Source: Ruminococcus sp. UBA1828 (GTDB lineage Bacteria; Bacillota; Clostridia; Oscillospirales; Ruminococcaceae). From it: a stretch of 13,104 nt of DNA. The translations under genes were made by a program, and so were the position numbers. The stretch's first letter is position 1; each line of letters begins with the position of its first letter. Location of the stretch: NCBI GenBank assembly GCA_002338885.1, contig DDJI01000111.1:15251-28354 (forward strand). Reading direction: 5' to 3'. The notes beneath the pieces are model-generated. The model did no database searches. It saw only the letters and a list, made by a program, of their open reading frames with translations, and was not told where the DNA came from. Shown here one piece after another: positions 1 through 11,078 of this stretch.

Positions 1-1083
1 ATACCAGTTGCCCCAGTCTCTGCGGTCGCCCTCGCCTATCCATATTCCGCCGTTATACTTTGAAGGGTAGTTGCCTCTGTTTGAAATGGCAGCTAAATAC
101 AAATAGTAGTTTCTTCTCTTTTCAAAGTCCTGCTGCGCGGGGATGTAAACATAGGACTTTGACCAAAAATCGCTCCACCACGCCTTGTTTGACTCATACA
201 TCTCGTCATATGCGGGGGCGTTTACGGCGTTCGAGACAGCCTGCACGGATATGTCTTCTGACTCATCCATTGTACTGCCGCCGCCTATTATTATGGTGAA
301 CTCGCCGCCCCGAGAGTCAAGTGTGAGCTTGACCGACTGTGCACCCGCCTGCGAAAACTCGCCCTGTATATCCTGCGTGCAAAGCGCCACAGCCGTTGCG
401 CAGTAAAAATCGTTTACCTCTATTCCGGAGGCGCAGTCCTCCGAAAAGACCTGCTGCAAAACCGCAACGCCGTCGTTTGACAGATCAAAGCTCGATATCG
501 CGCTGAACTCGCCCCGAACGACATTCGGCTGTCTGAGCATCCTAAGCTCAACCGTTATCGGCTGCGGGTTTTCGCGCTTGTCGTTTACGTGTATAGCCAC
601 AGCGTCCTTGTCGTTTTGAGCTATGACGCTTATCTCGACGTTCTCGTCGGTTATGCTGAGCTTTCCGTCGTACAGCGACAGATGCTGCTGCGTTTCATAG
701 CTGAACACCGCGCTTCCGAAATCGACTTACACCTGTCCCAGCGCTCCGCCCTCGGTTGTCGATTCCGACGAGGCGTCGTTATACATAAATGTGTCGGTGT
801 GGTTTAGCTGCATGCAAAGCGTTGTCTGCGACGGCTGCCACACCGGTCCGCCGAATCTTCCGTTTGCTACGGGTATTCCCTCGTATCCGCCCGCAATCAT
901 TCCGGTATAGCTGAGATCCGACCTCGCAATAAGCTGCGCATAATCGGGATTGAATATCGGGTCGGTGGATATCGTTTCGCTTGCGGAAACCGCGGGCGAA
1001 ACGCTCGCCGCCATCTGCAAGACAAGCACGCCCGCTACAAATCTGCGCAGCGATGCACCCTTTTTTATTTTTCTCTTCGGCAT
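1..1083 (-). pseudogene. Secreted DUF5703/GH95-like glycosidase, 5' part, interrupted by an in-frame stop
   Basis: The start is the ATG at 1083, with AAAGGAG at 1094-1100 ten bases upstream. Residues 1-36 are a signal peptide: a basic N-terminus (MPKRKIKK), a hydrophobic stretch and a likely cut after AVSA. The next segment (SYTGMIAGGYEGIPVANGRFGG, then LNHTDTFMYND) resembles the N-terminal beta-domain of the DUF5703/GH95-like (alpha/alpha)6-barrel hydrolases, which carry a 'G-PVGNGR-G---W...N--D-F' pattern. After 118 codons a TAA occurs at 727-729. The same frame then stays open to the window edge for about 240 more codons and still looks like the family (LSLYDGKLSI, LRMLRQPNVV, AWWSDFWSKSYVY, GNYPSKYNGGIW, GDRRDWGNW). 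It is therefore one gene with a premature stop, not two genes. The substrate cannot be told. The 3' end lies outside the window. The family assignment is from memory of the motif pattern. Confidence 0.7.
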
Positions 1084-1104
1084 TGTGAGTTCACTCCTTT
1101 GTTC

Positions 1105-1123
1105 CAAGTAAACGTCAAGTAAA
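1105..1123 (-). repeat. Tandem direct repeat CAAGTAAA in the leader of the DUF5703-like gene
   Basis: CAAGTAAA (plus-strand sense) occurs at 1105-1112 and again at 1116-1123. The 11-bp period is about one helical turn. The repeats sit between the promoter and the ribosome binding site. That geometry would suit a tandem-site regulator, but no known box is recognised. Confidence 0.45.
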
Positions 1124-1153
1124 TGCAGGCTTTTTTCATCGCCTGATATGAAG

Positions 1154-1182
1154 ATTATACACTTGCAAAATCGCGGTGACAA
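1154..1182 (-). promoter_or_regulatory. Sigma-A promoter of the DUF5703-like gene
   Basis: On the minus strand, TTGTCA (1182-1177) and TATAAT (1159-1154) are separated by exactly 17 nt. The -10 lies about 70 nt upstream of the ATG at 1083. Confidence 0.65.
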
Positions 1183-1371
1183 TATAACCATATAAAACAT
1201 CTTCGCCTCAAACAAAAATCGGTGTAATATTTTTATATTGCTCAGCCTAAATTTATACTGTCTATGCATTATTTTTCCTTAAACATGATTGATTATTTGT
1301 GAAAAGTGCAGACAAACAGAGCTTTAAAATAAGTCATTGTGCCGATTTTTCATTTGATTATTTCTAAGAGC

Positions 1372-1399
1372 TTGACGATATGTCATTAAGTCATATAAT
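1372..1399 (+). promoter_or_regulatory. Sigma-A promoter of the LamG protein gene
   Basis: TTGACG (1372-1377) and TATAAT (1394-1399) are spaced by 16 nt, about 46 nt upstream of the start codon at 1446. The rest of the 1184-1371 gap between the two divergent genes is AT-rich and shows no further gene. Confidence 0.65.
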
Positions 1400-1445
1400 C
1401 AAAGTATAGGCATTAATATGTCACGCCATTGAAAGGAACATGTAT

Positions 1446-3188
1446 ATGAAGAAAAGGCTTATTATAACACTTGCTGCTGTTTTTGCCGCGGTGCTGGTGA
1501 TAGGAGCCGTGGTTGCGGCGGTTTTGCTTTTCGGAGGCGACACCATACTGCACTACGACTTTGACAGCGACGCGGGCAAGCTCAGCGAGCGGCTTAAAGG
1601 CGGCGCGTCGATAGTAGAAGGCGCGGGAATTGACGGAGCGGGGCTTGTCTTAGACGGCAGCAGCGGGTATTTAGAACTGCCGAGCGGAATTTTGCGGGAC
1701 GAGATGAGTCTTGTCGTGTGGCTCAAGCGCGATTCCTGCTCGGGATACGAGAGACTTTTTGACTTCGGAAGCGGCTCGGACAACTACTTCGCATACGCCC
1801 CGACGTTCGGCTCGGTTGTGCTGTCGGTAAACGGGGACGACAAATGGACGAGTCTGCCCATAGACAAGACTGTAGACGAGTGGCAGATGTTTGCGATGGT
1901 AGCCGACAACAACACCTACACCTTTTACATAGACGGCGAACAGATAGGAGATCCGTTTGTGGCGGATTACACGCTGTCGCAGGTCAGCGACGATGAAAAC
2001 TACATCGGCTACTCGCGAAGGGACGACCCGTATCTTTGCGGAACCATTGACGACCTTACCATATACAAAGGCGCCCTTTCGGGCGAGGAGGTGCTTAAAA
2101 TGTACGAGGATGCGCTTGTTAAACAGCGCTTGATAGAGGATGCAAACGCGCTTGCGGTGCCGCAGTACACATACGGCGACCTGACGCTTGATACCATCGG
2201 CGGTGTAAACGGCTTTGAAATAAGCTGGCGTTCGTCCGACAAAGGCGTTCTTTCCGAGCAGGGAAAGGTCAGCCCGAAAAACAGCGACAAGTCGGTGACG
2301 CTGACGGCGGTCATATCCGACCCCGACACCGGCATAAGCTATGAGCGCGATTTTACGGTGACGGTTGTTGCATCGGGAGCGTCGGGCAGGCTTAACTTTG
2401 TTAAGAACATGCTCGATGTCGGCATAGAGTACATAACAAGCGACATCAGCCTTGCAAGCGAGATAGACGGCGTGCAGATAAGCTGGGACGGCGGCGAATA
2501 CCTGTCCGCAGACGGCAAGATCACGCGTCCCGAATCCGACACGCAGTTTACTTTGACGGCTACGCTCAGCTATGAAGGCGAAACCGCGCAGAAGGAATTT
2601 GATCTTGTTGCAGCGGCAAAGACCTATGCATACCTTGCAACCTACATCTCGGTTTACGAATACAACACCGGCGTAGAGTTTGCGGAGTATCCGTCCCACG
2701 ACTACACCGACAACGCAAGAACCGACGTTATGTTCTACGCGGTGTCCACCGACGGTGAAAACTTTGAGGGCATAAACAACGACAGAGCGGTGCTTTACCC
2801 GCGCAGCGACAACTGCGTCATGGGCGTGCCGTTTGAGTACAAGTTCGGCTCACCCATGCTTTTCAGAAAGCCGGACGGATCTTACGGCCTTGTCGCAGCA
2901 AACGACAACACCACATCGCAGGTGCTTATATACGACACCGCCGACCTTATAAACTTTGAAAACCAGCGGGAAATAGACCTCGGCAGGCTCGTATGCGACC
3001 CGTGGATAAGATACGACAACGAAAGCGGGCTTTACACCCTCAGCTTTGAAAGCGACGACGGCTCATATGCATGCACGTCGGGCGATCTCATCACCTTTAT
3101 ATGGAAGCTTGTCGTTCTTGCGGCGGTTGGAATAGTGCTGTATATTGCCTCCGTCTTTTGCTTTAAGAACAAAGACCTGCCGCTGTAA
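1446..3188 (+). CDS. Membrane-anchored LamG / Ig-like / truncated beta-propeller surface protein
   Basis: The start at 1446 (MKKRLIITL) is preferred because AAAGGA at 1432-1437 is 8 nt upstream. The ATG at 1440 would leave only 2 nt. The product is 580 aa. An N-terminal membrane segment spans about 4-30. A LamG/concanavalin-A sandwich follows at about 33-222 (LHYDFDSDAG, WQMFAMV, YTFYIDGEQIG, GTIDDLTIYKGALS). Two degenerate bacterial Ig repeats lie at about 235-310 and 315-390 (each with a core like ISWRSSDKGVLSEQGKV). From about 392 the sequence resembles the first blades of a GH43-like five-bladed propeller (FGSPMLFRKPDGSYGL, SFESDDGSYACTSGDL). That domain normally needs about 300 residues, but here it stops after about 155. 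It ends in a membrane helix with tail VFCFKNKDLPL, which resembles the C-terminus of ABC-2 permeases. The likely role is carbohydrate binding at the surface. Catalytic activity is doubtful. Confidence 0.75.
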   Translation: MKKRLIITLAAVFAAVLVIGAVVAAVLLFGGDTILHYDFDSDAGKLSERLKGGASIVEGAGIDGAGLVLDGSSGYLELPSGILRDEMSLVVWLKRDSCSGYERLFDFGSGSDNYFAYAPTFGSVVLSVNGDDKWTSLPIDKTVDEWQMFAMVADNNTYTFYIDGEQIGDPFVADYTLSQVSDDENYIGYSRRDDPYLCGTIDDLTIYKGALSGEEVLKMYEDALVKQRLIEDANALAVPQYTYGDLTLDTIGGVNGFEISWRSSDKGVLSEQGKVSPKNSDKSVTLTAVISDPDTGISYERDFTVTVVASGASGRLNFVKNMLDVGIEYITSDISLASEIDGVQISWDGGEYLSADGKITRPESDTQFTLTATLSYEGETAQKEFDLVAAAKTYAYLATYISVYEYNTGVEFAEYPSHDYTDNARTDVMFYAVSTDGENFEGINNDRAVLYPRSDNCVMGVPFEYKFGSPMLFRKPDGSYGLVAANDNTTSQVLIYDTADLINFENQREIDLGRLVCDPWIRYDNESGLYTLSFESDDGSYACTSGDLITFIWKLVVLAAVGIVLYIASVFCFKNKDLPL

Positions 3189-3242
3189 TGCGCTGTTAAC
3201 GCTTTTTGCGCATCGGTCAAAACCCAAAAGCGCAAAACAAAA

Positions 3243-3280
3243 CCCGCCCTCGGTCATAAGACCCGGGCGGGGATTTTTGT
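3243..3280. terminator. Bidirectional intrinsic terminator between convergent genes
   Basis: The stem CCCGCCC (3243-3249) / GGGCGGG (3265-3271) encloses an inner GGTC/GACC pair (3252-3255 / 3260-3263). A T-rich tract follows on the plus strand (3274-3282). On the minus strand the left side reads TTTTGTTTTG, so it can also end the GH2 transcript, which stops at 3300. A second inverted repeat, TTTTGCGC (3204-3211) / GCGCAAAA (3230-3237), lies just before it. Confidence 0.85.
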
Positions 3281-3299
3281 TTTATACTGCTTTATACGT

Positions 3300-6929
<3,630 letters not shown>

Positions 6930-6939
6930 TCATATATAA

Positions 6940-6967
6940 ATTATCACATATTTTACCCCCATGTCAA
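6940..6967 (-). promoter_or_regulatory. Promoter of the GH2 gene
   Basis: On the minus strand, TTGACA (6967-6962) is 16 nt from GATAAT (6945-6940), which is preceded by an extended -10 TGT. The leader to the start at 6794 is about 140 nt. The promoter begins immediately downstream of the deoD terminator. Confidence 0.65.
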
Positions 6968-6973
6968 TAAATT

Positions 6974-7013
6974 CGGCGTGATCTTAGCCATTTACATGCT
7001 AAAAATCACGCCG
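6974..7013 (-). terminator. Hairpin, probable terminator of the deoCD operon
   Basis: A 9-bp perfect outer stem CGGCGTGAT (6974-6982) / ATCACGCCG (7005-7013) encloses an inner stem TTAGC (6984-6988) / GCTAA (6998-7002). It lies 35 nt after the deoD stop. The downstream minus-strand tract is only AATTTATT, so it is a weak or imperfect intrinsic terminator. Confidence 0.55.
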
Positions 7014-7047
7014 CAAATTTTGTGCATATTACATATATGCGTCTGCG

Positions 7048-7791
7048 CTATCCGTGAAAAGCCTTTGCGGTTTCAAGGGCAAGGCGCATCATTTGAGTAA
7101 ACGAAGTTTGTCTTTCCGCCGAGGTTGTAGCCTCTCCGGTCAGAAGTGAGTCGGACACCGTGCATATTGCAAGGGCGTTTTTATGCGCCGCCGCTGCAAC
7201 CATATACAGCGCGGCCGCCTCCATTTCGACAGCCATCACGCCCATTGACGCCCAGCGGTCGTTTGCCTTCATGCCCTGCGGCAGTCCCGTCTCATCGGTG
7301 TAAAACGTGTCGGAGGAGAGTATGTTTCCCACATGATAGCGGCAGCCGAGCTTTTGAGCCATGTCCGTGCAGGTCTTTAAAAGCGCGTAGCTGCACGTAG
7401 GAGCAAGCGTTCCGGGGAGTCTGTACTGTCTTGCAAAATCGGAGTTTGTCGATGCGGACATCGCTATAACTATGTCACGCAGCTGTATGTCCTTTTGCAA
7501 AGATCCGGCAGAGCCTATGCGGATTATGTTCTCCACGCCGAATATGTTGTAAAGCTCATAGGAGTATATGCCCATCGACGGCATGCCCATGCCGCTCGCC
7601 ATCACCGAAACCCTCGCGCCTTCATACGTTCCGGTGTAGCCCTGTACTCCCCTGACGTTGTTCACAAGAACAGCGCCCTGCAAAAAGTTCTCGGCGATGA
7701 ATTTTGCCCTCAGCGGATCGCCGGGCATTAAAACCGTCTTTGCAAAGTCCTCCGGTCTTGCGCCTATGTGAGGTGTAGGATATAATGCCAT
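7048..7791 (-). CDS. deoD: Purine nucleoside phosphorylase, DeoD type
   Basis: This cytoplasmic enzyme phosphorolyses purine (deoxy)ribonucleosides to free base and (deoxy)ribose-1-phosphate. The start is the ATG at 7791, with AAAGGAG at 7799-7805 seven nt upstream. The product is 247 aa, close to the 239 aa of E. coli DeoD. It matches that family along its length: TPHIG with His8, VLMPGDPLRAK with the phosphate-binding Arg28, NNVRG, ASGMGMPS, RIGSAG with Arg91, VEMEAA with Glu189-Met190-Glu191 for ribose binding, and CTVSD with the catalytic Asp214 followed by SAERQ (Arg227). All are intact. It is the second gene of a minus-strand pair, 78 nt after deoC, and a hairpin follows its stop. The pairing suggests deoxynucleoside scavenging for carbon. 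Confidence 0.96.
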   Translation of the reverse strand: MALYPTPHIGARPEDFAKTVLMPGDPLRAKFIAENFLQGAVLVNNVRGVQGYTGTYEGARVSVMASGMGMPSMGIYSYELYNIFGVENIIRIGSAGSLQKDIQLRDIVIAMSASTNSDFARQYRLPGTLAPTCSYALLKTCTDMAQKLGCRYHVGNILSSDTFYTDETGLPQGMKANDRWASMGVMAVEMEAAALYMVAAAAHKNALAICTVSDSLLTGEATTSAERQTSFTQMMRLALETAKAFHG

Positions 7792-7869
7792 TTTAATGCT
7801 CCTTTCATTGTTTCATATTCTTATATCATGTTTAAATATATACAAGCATGCAAAAGGGTTGTTTACAGA

Positions 7870-8541
7870 TTACTCTGCCGCCCGAAGCTCATTTACAAGT
7901 TTTACCACTCTGCTTGTGCCGAGCCTGTCTGCGCCAAGCTCCAAAAATCTCTCTGCGTCCTCAAGGCTTGATATGCCGCCCGCGGCCTTTATCTTCACCC
8001 ACGGCTTAACATGCTCCTTAAAGAGCTCCACGTCCTCAAACGTAGCTCCGCCGGTTGAGAATCCGGTTGACGTCTTAATATAGTCTGCCCCCGACCGGCA
8101 GACTATATCGCACGCCGCGATTTTTTCCTCTCGGCTCAAAAGGCAGGTTTCGACTATCACCTTCAGGATTTTGCCCTCGCACGCCGCCCTGACGGCTTTT
8201 ATCTCGTCTAAAACCGCGTCATGCATGCCGCCCTTGAGCCAACCGATATTTATCACCATGTCGATTTCGTCCGCGCCGTCCTCGCACGCCTGTCCTGCCT
8301 CAAAGCATTTTGCGGCGGTGGTGCTGTAGCCGTTCGGAAAGCCTGTCACGGTGCAGATCTTCACCCTTTTGTCCGCATATTCGCACGCCCGTCTGACGTA
8401 GCATGCGGGTATGCATACCGATGCGGTTTTATACTCTATGCCCTCGTCGCAAATCTTTTTTATGTCATCCCATGTTGCGGTCTGAGACAAAAGAGTGTGA
8501 TCGACGTGGGCAAGTATGTCGGATACGTTTTTTCTGTTCAT
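7870..8541 (-). CDS. deoC: Deoxyribose-phosphate aldolase
   Basis: DeoC is a cytoplasmic class I aldolase that splits 2-deoxyribose-5-phosphate into acetaldehyde and glyceraldehyde-3-phosphate. The start MNRKNVSD at 8541 is preferred, with GAGGG about 9 nt upstream; a start at 8577 would add 12 residues the family lacks. The product is 223 aa, the usual size. Visible landmarks are VDHTLL (13-18), the proton-relay Asp94 in EIDMVINIG, the Schiff-base Lys156 in YIKTSTGF and the second active-site Lys185 in KIKAAGGIS. Nothing is missing. It is the first gene of the deoC-deoD pair. Phosphopentomutase (deoB), which joins the two steps, is not in the window. Transcription starts from a promoter that contains a 17-bp palindrome. 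Confidence 0.96.
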   Translation of the reverse strand: MNRKNVSDILAHVDHTLLSQTATWDDIKKICDEGIEYKTASVCIPACYVRRACEYADKRVKICTVTGFPNGYSTTAAKCFEAGQACEDGADEIDMVINIGWLKGGMHDAVLDEIKAVRAACEGKILKVIVETCLLSREEKIAACDIVCRSGADYIKTSTGFSTGGATFEDVELFKEHVKPWVKIKAAGGISSLEDAERFLELGADRLGTSRVVKLVNELRAAE

Positions 8542-8581
8542 GCTCTTATTCCCTCTTTTCAAGCAGATATCTATCAATTAA

Positions 8582-8610
8582 AATATACCTTTTCCGCAGC
8601 GGAAAATCAA
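8582..8610 (-). promoter_or_regulatory. deoC promoter
   Basis: On the minus strand, TTGATT (8610-8605) and TATATT (8587-8582) are spaced by 17 nt, placing the transcription start about 35 nt before the deoC ATG. Confidence 0.65.
8590..8606. promoter_or_regulatory. Perfect 17-bp palindrome inside the deoC promoter, candidate operator
   Basis: TTTTCCGCAGCGGAAAA is two perfect 8-bp arms around one base. It fills the spacer between the deoC -35 and -10 and overlaps two bases of the -35, where a bound repressor would block RNA polymerase. There is no T-tract or coding role to make it a terminator. The binding protein is unknown; a LacI- or DeoR-type repressor is inference only. Confidence 0.6.
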
Positions 8611-8647
8611 TAGCCGCAGCGCCACGAAGGCATGTGTGCGGCGGTGT

Positions 8648-8675
8648 TTGACAAACGGGTTTACATAGGTATAAT
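8648..8675 (+). promoter_or_regulatory. Promoter of the esterase gene
   Basis: Consensus TTGACA (8648-8653) and TATAAT (8670-8675) are spaced by 16 nt, giving a 5' leader of about 26 nt with GGAGGG at 8697-8702. It is close to the ideal sigma-A promoter, so strong expression is expected. Confidence 0.8.
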
Positions 8676-8708
8676 ATTAAATCATAGAACATTTACGGAG
8701 GGATATAT

Positions 8709-9635
8709 ATGAAGAGACTGACAAAAGCTGCTTTAAGCATGGGTCTTTGCGCGCTCATCCTCGCTGGATGCGCATCAAAGGAAGAGCCGGAGCCAAAAGA
8801 GCCGATACTCATAACTCCTGACGAGTACATGGCTCAGATGCAGGAGCAGGTTGTAAACAGGACGCCGAGCCTTGCCACCGAGAACATGTTCGGCACGGAT
8901 TACGGCACCATTGAAAAGGTCAGCTACTACTCCACCACCCTTGAAAAGGACAGAAACGTAAACGTGCTGCTGCCGGCGGGGTATGACGAGGACGAGCGGT
9001 ATCCCGTGCTTTATATTTTGCACGGCTACTGGGGCACGGAGGACTCAATGGTCTACGGAAACGACAAGACGGTTGAAAACGTCGGAAACGCGATTGCAAA
9101 CGGCGAGGCAAAGCCGATGATAGTGGTGTTCCCGTACATATTCGCCTCAAAGGACATGGATGTGGTTGATGCGATGAACGATGTCAGCAACGCCGCCTAC
9201 GACAACTTCATAAACGACCTTGTCACAGACTTAATGCCGTTTATAGAGGACAACTACTCCATAGCCACCGGTCCTGAAAACACTGCGATAACAGGCTTCT
9301 CGATGGGCGGAAGAGAGTCGCTGTACATCGGTTTCACAAGACCCGACCTGTTCGGATACGTCGGAGCTGTCTGCCCTGCCCCCGGAACATGCCCCGGGCT
9401 GATTGCGGAGGATGACTTCACGTTCGAGGGAAAGGACAACGCGCCGTGGCTGCTCATGATAACCGCAGGCTCTAACGACGGCGTTGTCGGAACCGTGCCC
9501 TACGGCTACAACGACATATTAAACAACAACAACGTAACGCACATCTGGCAGGTGATAGACAACGGCGGCCACGACCAATCGACAGTGACGCCGCACATGT
9601 ACAACTTCATCAGGATGATATTCAAAGCTGAGTAA
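8709..9635 (+). CDS. Lipoprotein esterase of the esterase D / CE1-like family
   Basis: This is a predicted extracytoplasmic alpha/beta-hydrolase esterase, 308 aa. The ATG at 8709 has GGAGGG six nt upstream. A lipoprotein signal ends at LILAGC (Cys21), followed by a charged linker (KEEPEPKEP). The hydrolase domain covers about 65-306: the oxyanion region LYILHGYWG (101-109), the nucleophile Ser198 in GFSMGG, a likely acid Asp257 in TAGSNDGVV and the catalytic His288 in NGGHDQS. The triad order and spacing match the esterase family PF00756, which includes feruloyl and acetyl-xylan esterases and S-formylglutathione hydrolases. Lipid anchoring favours removal of acyl groups from polysaccharides over the glutathione role. 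It is monocistronic: its own promoter, and a terminator just after the stop. The real substrate cannot be told from the sequence. Confidence 0.88.
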   Translation: MKRLTKAALSMGLCALILAGCASKEEPEPKEPILITPDEYMAQMQEQVVNRTPSLATENMFGTDYGTIEKVSYYSTTLEKDRNVNVLLPAGYDEDERYPVLYILHGYWGTEDSMVYGNDKTVENVGNAIANGEAKPMIVVFPYIFASKDMDVVDAMNDVSNAAYDNFINDLVTDLMPFIEDNYSIATGPENTAITGFSMGGRESLYIGFTRPDLFGYVGAVCPAPGTCPGLIAEDDFTFEGKDNAPWLLMITAGSNDGVVGTVPYGYNDILNNNNVTHIWQVIDNGGHDQSTVTPHMYNFIRMIFKAE

Positions 9636-9644
9636 CCGGGCAGC

Positions 9645-9680
9645 AAAAGACCGGACGGCAAAAACCGTCCGGTCTTTTTT
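9645..9680. terminator. Strong bidirectional intrinsic terminator
   Basis: A 14-bp perfect stem, AAAAGACCGGACGG (9645-9658) / CCGTCCGGTCTTTT (9665-9678), has a 6-nt loop and a T-tract to 9680. It sits 10 nt after the esterase stop. On the minus strand the opposite side ends in TCTTTT, so it also serves the oadB operon, whose last stop is at 9704. Confidence 0.92.
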
Positions 9681-9703
9681 ATGCGCATTTGCGCTTTATG
9701 CGT

Positions 9704-9859
9704 TTACTTTTTGTCGCCTTTGTCCTTAAAAATGCCGGTCAGAAGGTACATAGCGCCCATTATGACGGCTATGACTATAAATATGCCGAGCATTCCTATT
9801 CCCATTATGCCGAGCGAATCTATAAACGCTTCGAGGTCAATGTTGAAATCTTCAAACAT
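9704..9859 (-). CDS. OadG-like small subunit of the Na+-decarboxylase, 51 aa
   Basis: The ATG at 9859 is preceded by AAAGGCGG (9875-9868) with 8 nt spacing, and TAA is at 9704-9706. The 51-aa product starts MFEDFNIDLEAFID, has one membrane helix (about 16-42, rich in Gly and Ile: GIMGIGMLGIFIVIAVIMG) and ends in a basic tail (KDKGDKK). It lies 18 nt after oadB in the same transcript. Clostridial genomes commonly carry a one-helix 'OadG-related small transporter subunit' of about this size directly next to the beta subunit. By analogy with OadG it may help assemble or stabilise the membrane complex. The assignment rests on position, size and topology; the sequence itself is too short to prove it. 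Confidence 0.8.
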   Translation of the reverse strand: MFEDFNIDLEAFIDSLGIMGIGMLGIFIVIAVIMGAMYLLTGIFKDKGDKK

Positions 9860-9877
9860 AAATCATACCGCCTTTCA

Positions 9878-11002
9878 TTACTGAACCAAAGTCAGGATGA
9901 GTCCGCCGGCTATGACTGATGCTATCTGTCCCGATACGTTTACGCCGACTGCATGCATGAGCAGGAAGTTCTGCGGATCCTCCTTTAAGCCCATGCGGTT
10001 TATGACTCTTGCGGACATCGGGAACGCCGATATTCCGGCAGCGCCTATCATGGGGTTGATCTTCTTTTCGCGGGGCAGGAAGAGGTTTATAAGCTTTGCA
10101 AGCAGCACTCCGCCGACGGTGTCGAATATGAATGCAACCAGTCCCAAGCACATGATGAGTATGGTGTCCCAGGCTAAGAACTGATCAGCCTGCATCTTAG
10201 TGGCCACGGTGAATCCTAAAAGTATGGTTATGAGGTTTGCAAGGACGTTCTGAGCGGTTTCGGACAGGGACTCCAAAACTCCGCACTCGCGGATGAGGTT
10301 TCCGAACATCAAAAATCCGACCAGCGCCACCGACTTAGGCGAAACTATACCCGCTATTATGGTTATGAATATCGGGAAGAGTATTCTTGCGGTCTTGCTT
10401 ACACTTCTCTGGCGGTAGGGCATCCTTATCATGCGCTCTTTTTTGGTGGTGATAAGGCGTATTACCGGCGGCTGAATTATCGGCACAAGCGCCATATACG
10501 AGTACGCGGCGACAACTATTGCGCCTATATATTTTGACTGCAAAACGTTTGCCACGAATATCGACGTAGGCCCGTCCGCCGCACCTATTATCGCTATGGA
10601 CGCCGCGTCGTTAAGCTCAAAGCCGAACAGACTTGCCATGCTTAAGGTGAAGAATATTCCGAACTGCGCAGCCGCTCCGAAAAGTATCAGCTTGGGGTTT
10701 GACAAAAGGGGCGAGAAGTCTATCATCGCGCCTATTCCTATGAACAAAAGCAGCGGGAAAAGCTCGTTTGCTATTCCTGCGTTGAACAAGACGTCTATGG
10801 GTCCCTCTTCGCCGCCCTGCGTCACCGCTCCCGAGTTGGGGAGGTTGACCAAAATCGCTCCGAAGCCCATAGGAATAAGAAGTGACGGCTCCATCTTTTT
10901 GCATATGCCGAGGTAGATGAGCAGTCCTCCTATCACCCACATTACGATCTGCTGCCACTGAGTTTCAAGCACGTTGGCGAACAGATCAAGTATCTGTTGC
11001 AT
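9878..11002 (-). CDS. oadB: Na+-translocating decarboxylase beta subunit (OadB/GcdB/MmdB family)
   Basis: This integral membrane subunit decarboxylates carboxybiotin and couples the reaction to Na+ export. The ATG at 11002 has GAAAGGA 11 nt upstream. The 374-aa product has about ten hydrophobic helices and covers the whole family length. Functional motifs are intact: AADGPTSIF with Asp143 (matching the essential Na+-site Asp of OadB), AYSYMALVP with Tyr169, GAAGISAFPMSARV (320-333) and HAVGVNVSGQIASV with Asn355 and a Ser/Gly pair. The alpha (carboxyltransferase), gamma and biotin-carrier genes are absent from the window, so the substrate (oxaloacetate, methylmalonyl-CoA, glutaconyl-CoA or malonate) cannot be assigned and the oadB symbol is generic. 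The 5' leader of about 240 nt carries a riboswitch-like element. Confidence 0.93.
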   Translation of the reverse strand: MQQILDLFANVLETQWQQIVMWVIGGLLIYLGICKKMEPSLLIPMGFGAILVNLPNSGAVTQGGEEGPIDVLFNAGIANELFPLLLFIGIGAMIDFSPLLSNPKLILFGAAAQFGIFFTLSMASLFGFELNDAASIAIIGAADGPTSIFVANVLQSKYIGAIVVAAYSYMALVPIIQPPVIRLITTKKERMIRMPYRQRSVSKTARILFPIFITIIAGIVSPKSVALVGFLMFGNLIRECGVLESLSETAQNVLANLITILLGFTVATKMQADQFLAWDTILIMCLGLVAFIFDTVGGVLLAKLINLFLPREKKINPMIGAAGISAFPMSARVINRMGLKEDPQNFLLMHAVGVNVSGQIASVIAGGLILTLVQ

Positions 11003-11078
11003 ATCTTTTTCATTCCTTTCGATCTTTCAGGGACAAAAAAATGACCTTTATCATGACATGCAAAGCTTGGCACATCAC

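Noticed and set aside
589..807. Plus-strand open frame over the premature stop
   Set aside because: It is a shadow of the minus-strand glycosidase, with no start signal and no recognisable composition.
1084..1269. An N-terminal extension of the DUF5703-like protein to 1269
   Set aside because: It runs through the promoter and the ribosome binding site; MPKRKIKK with its AAAGGAG gives a proper signal peptide.
1671..2699. A 342-codon open frame antisense to the LamG gene
   Set aside because: It mirrors the codon bias of the sense gene, is rich in Arg/Val/Cys without any domain pattern, has no ribosome binding site and lies wholly inside a well-supported gene.
8590..8606. The palindrome in the deoC promoter read as a terminator
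   Set aside because: It has a one-base loop, no T-tract, and lies between two divergent genes rather than after one; an operator is the better reading.
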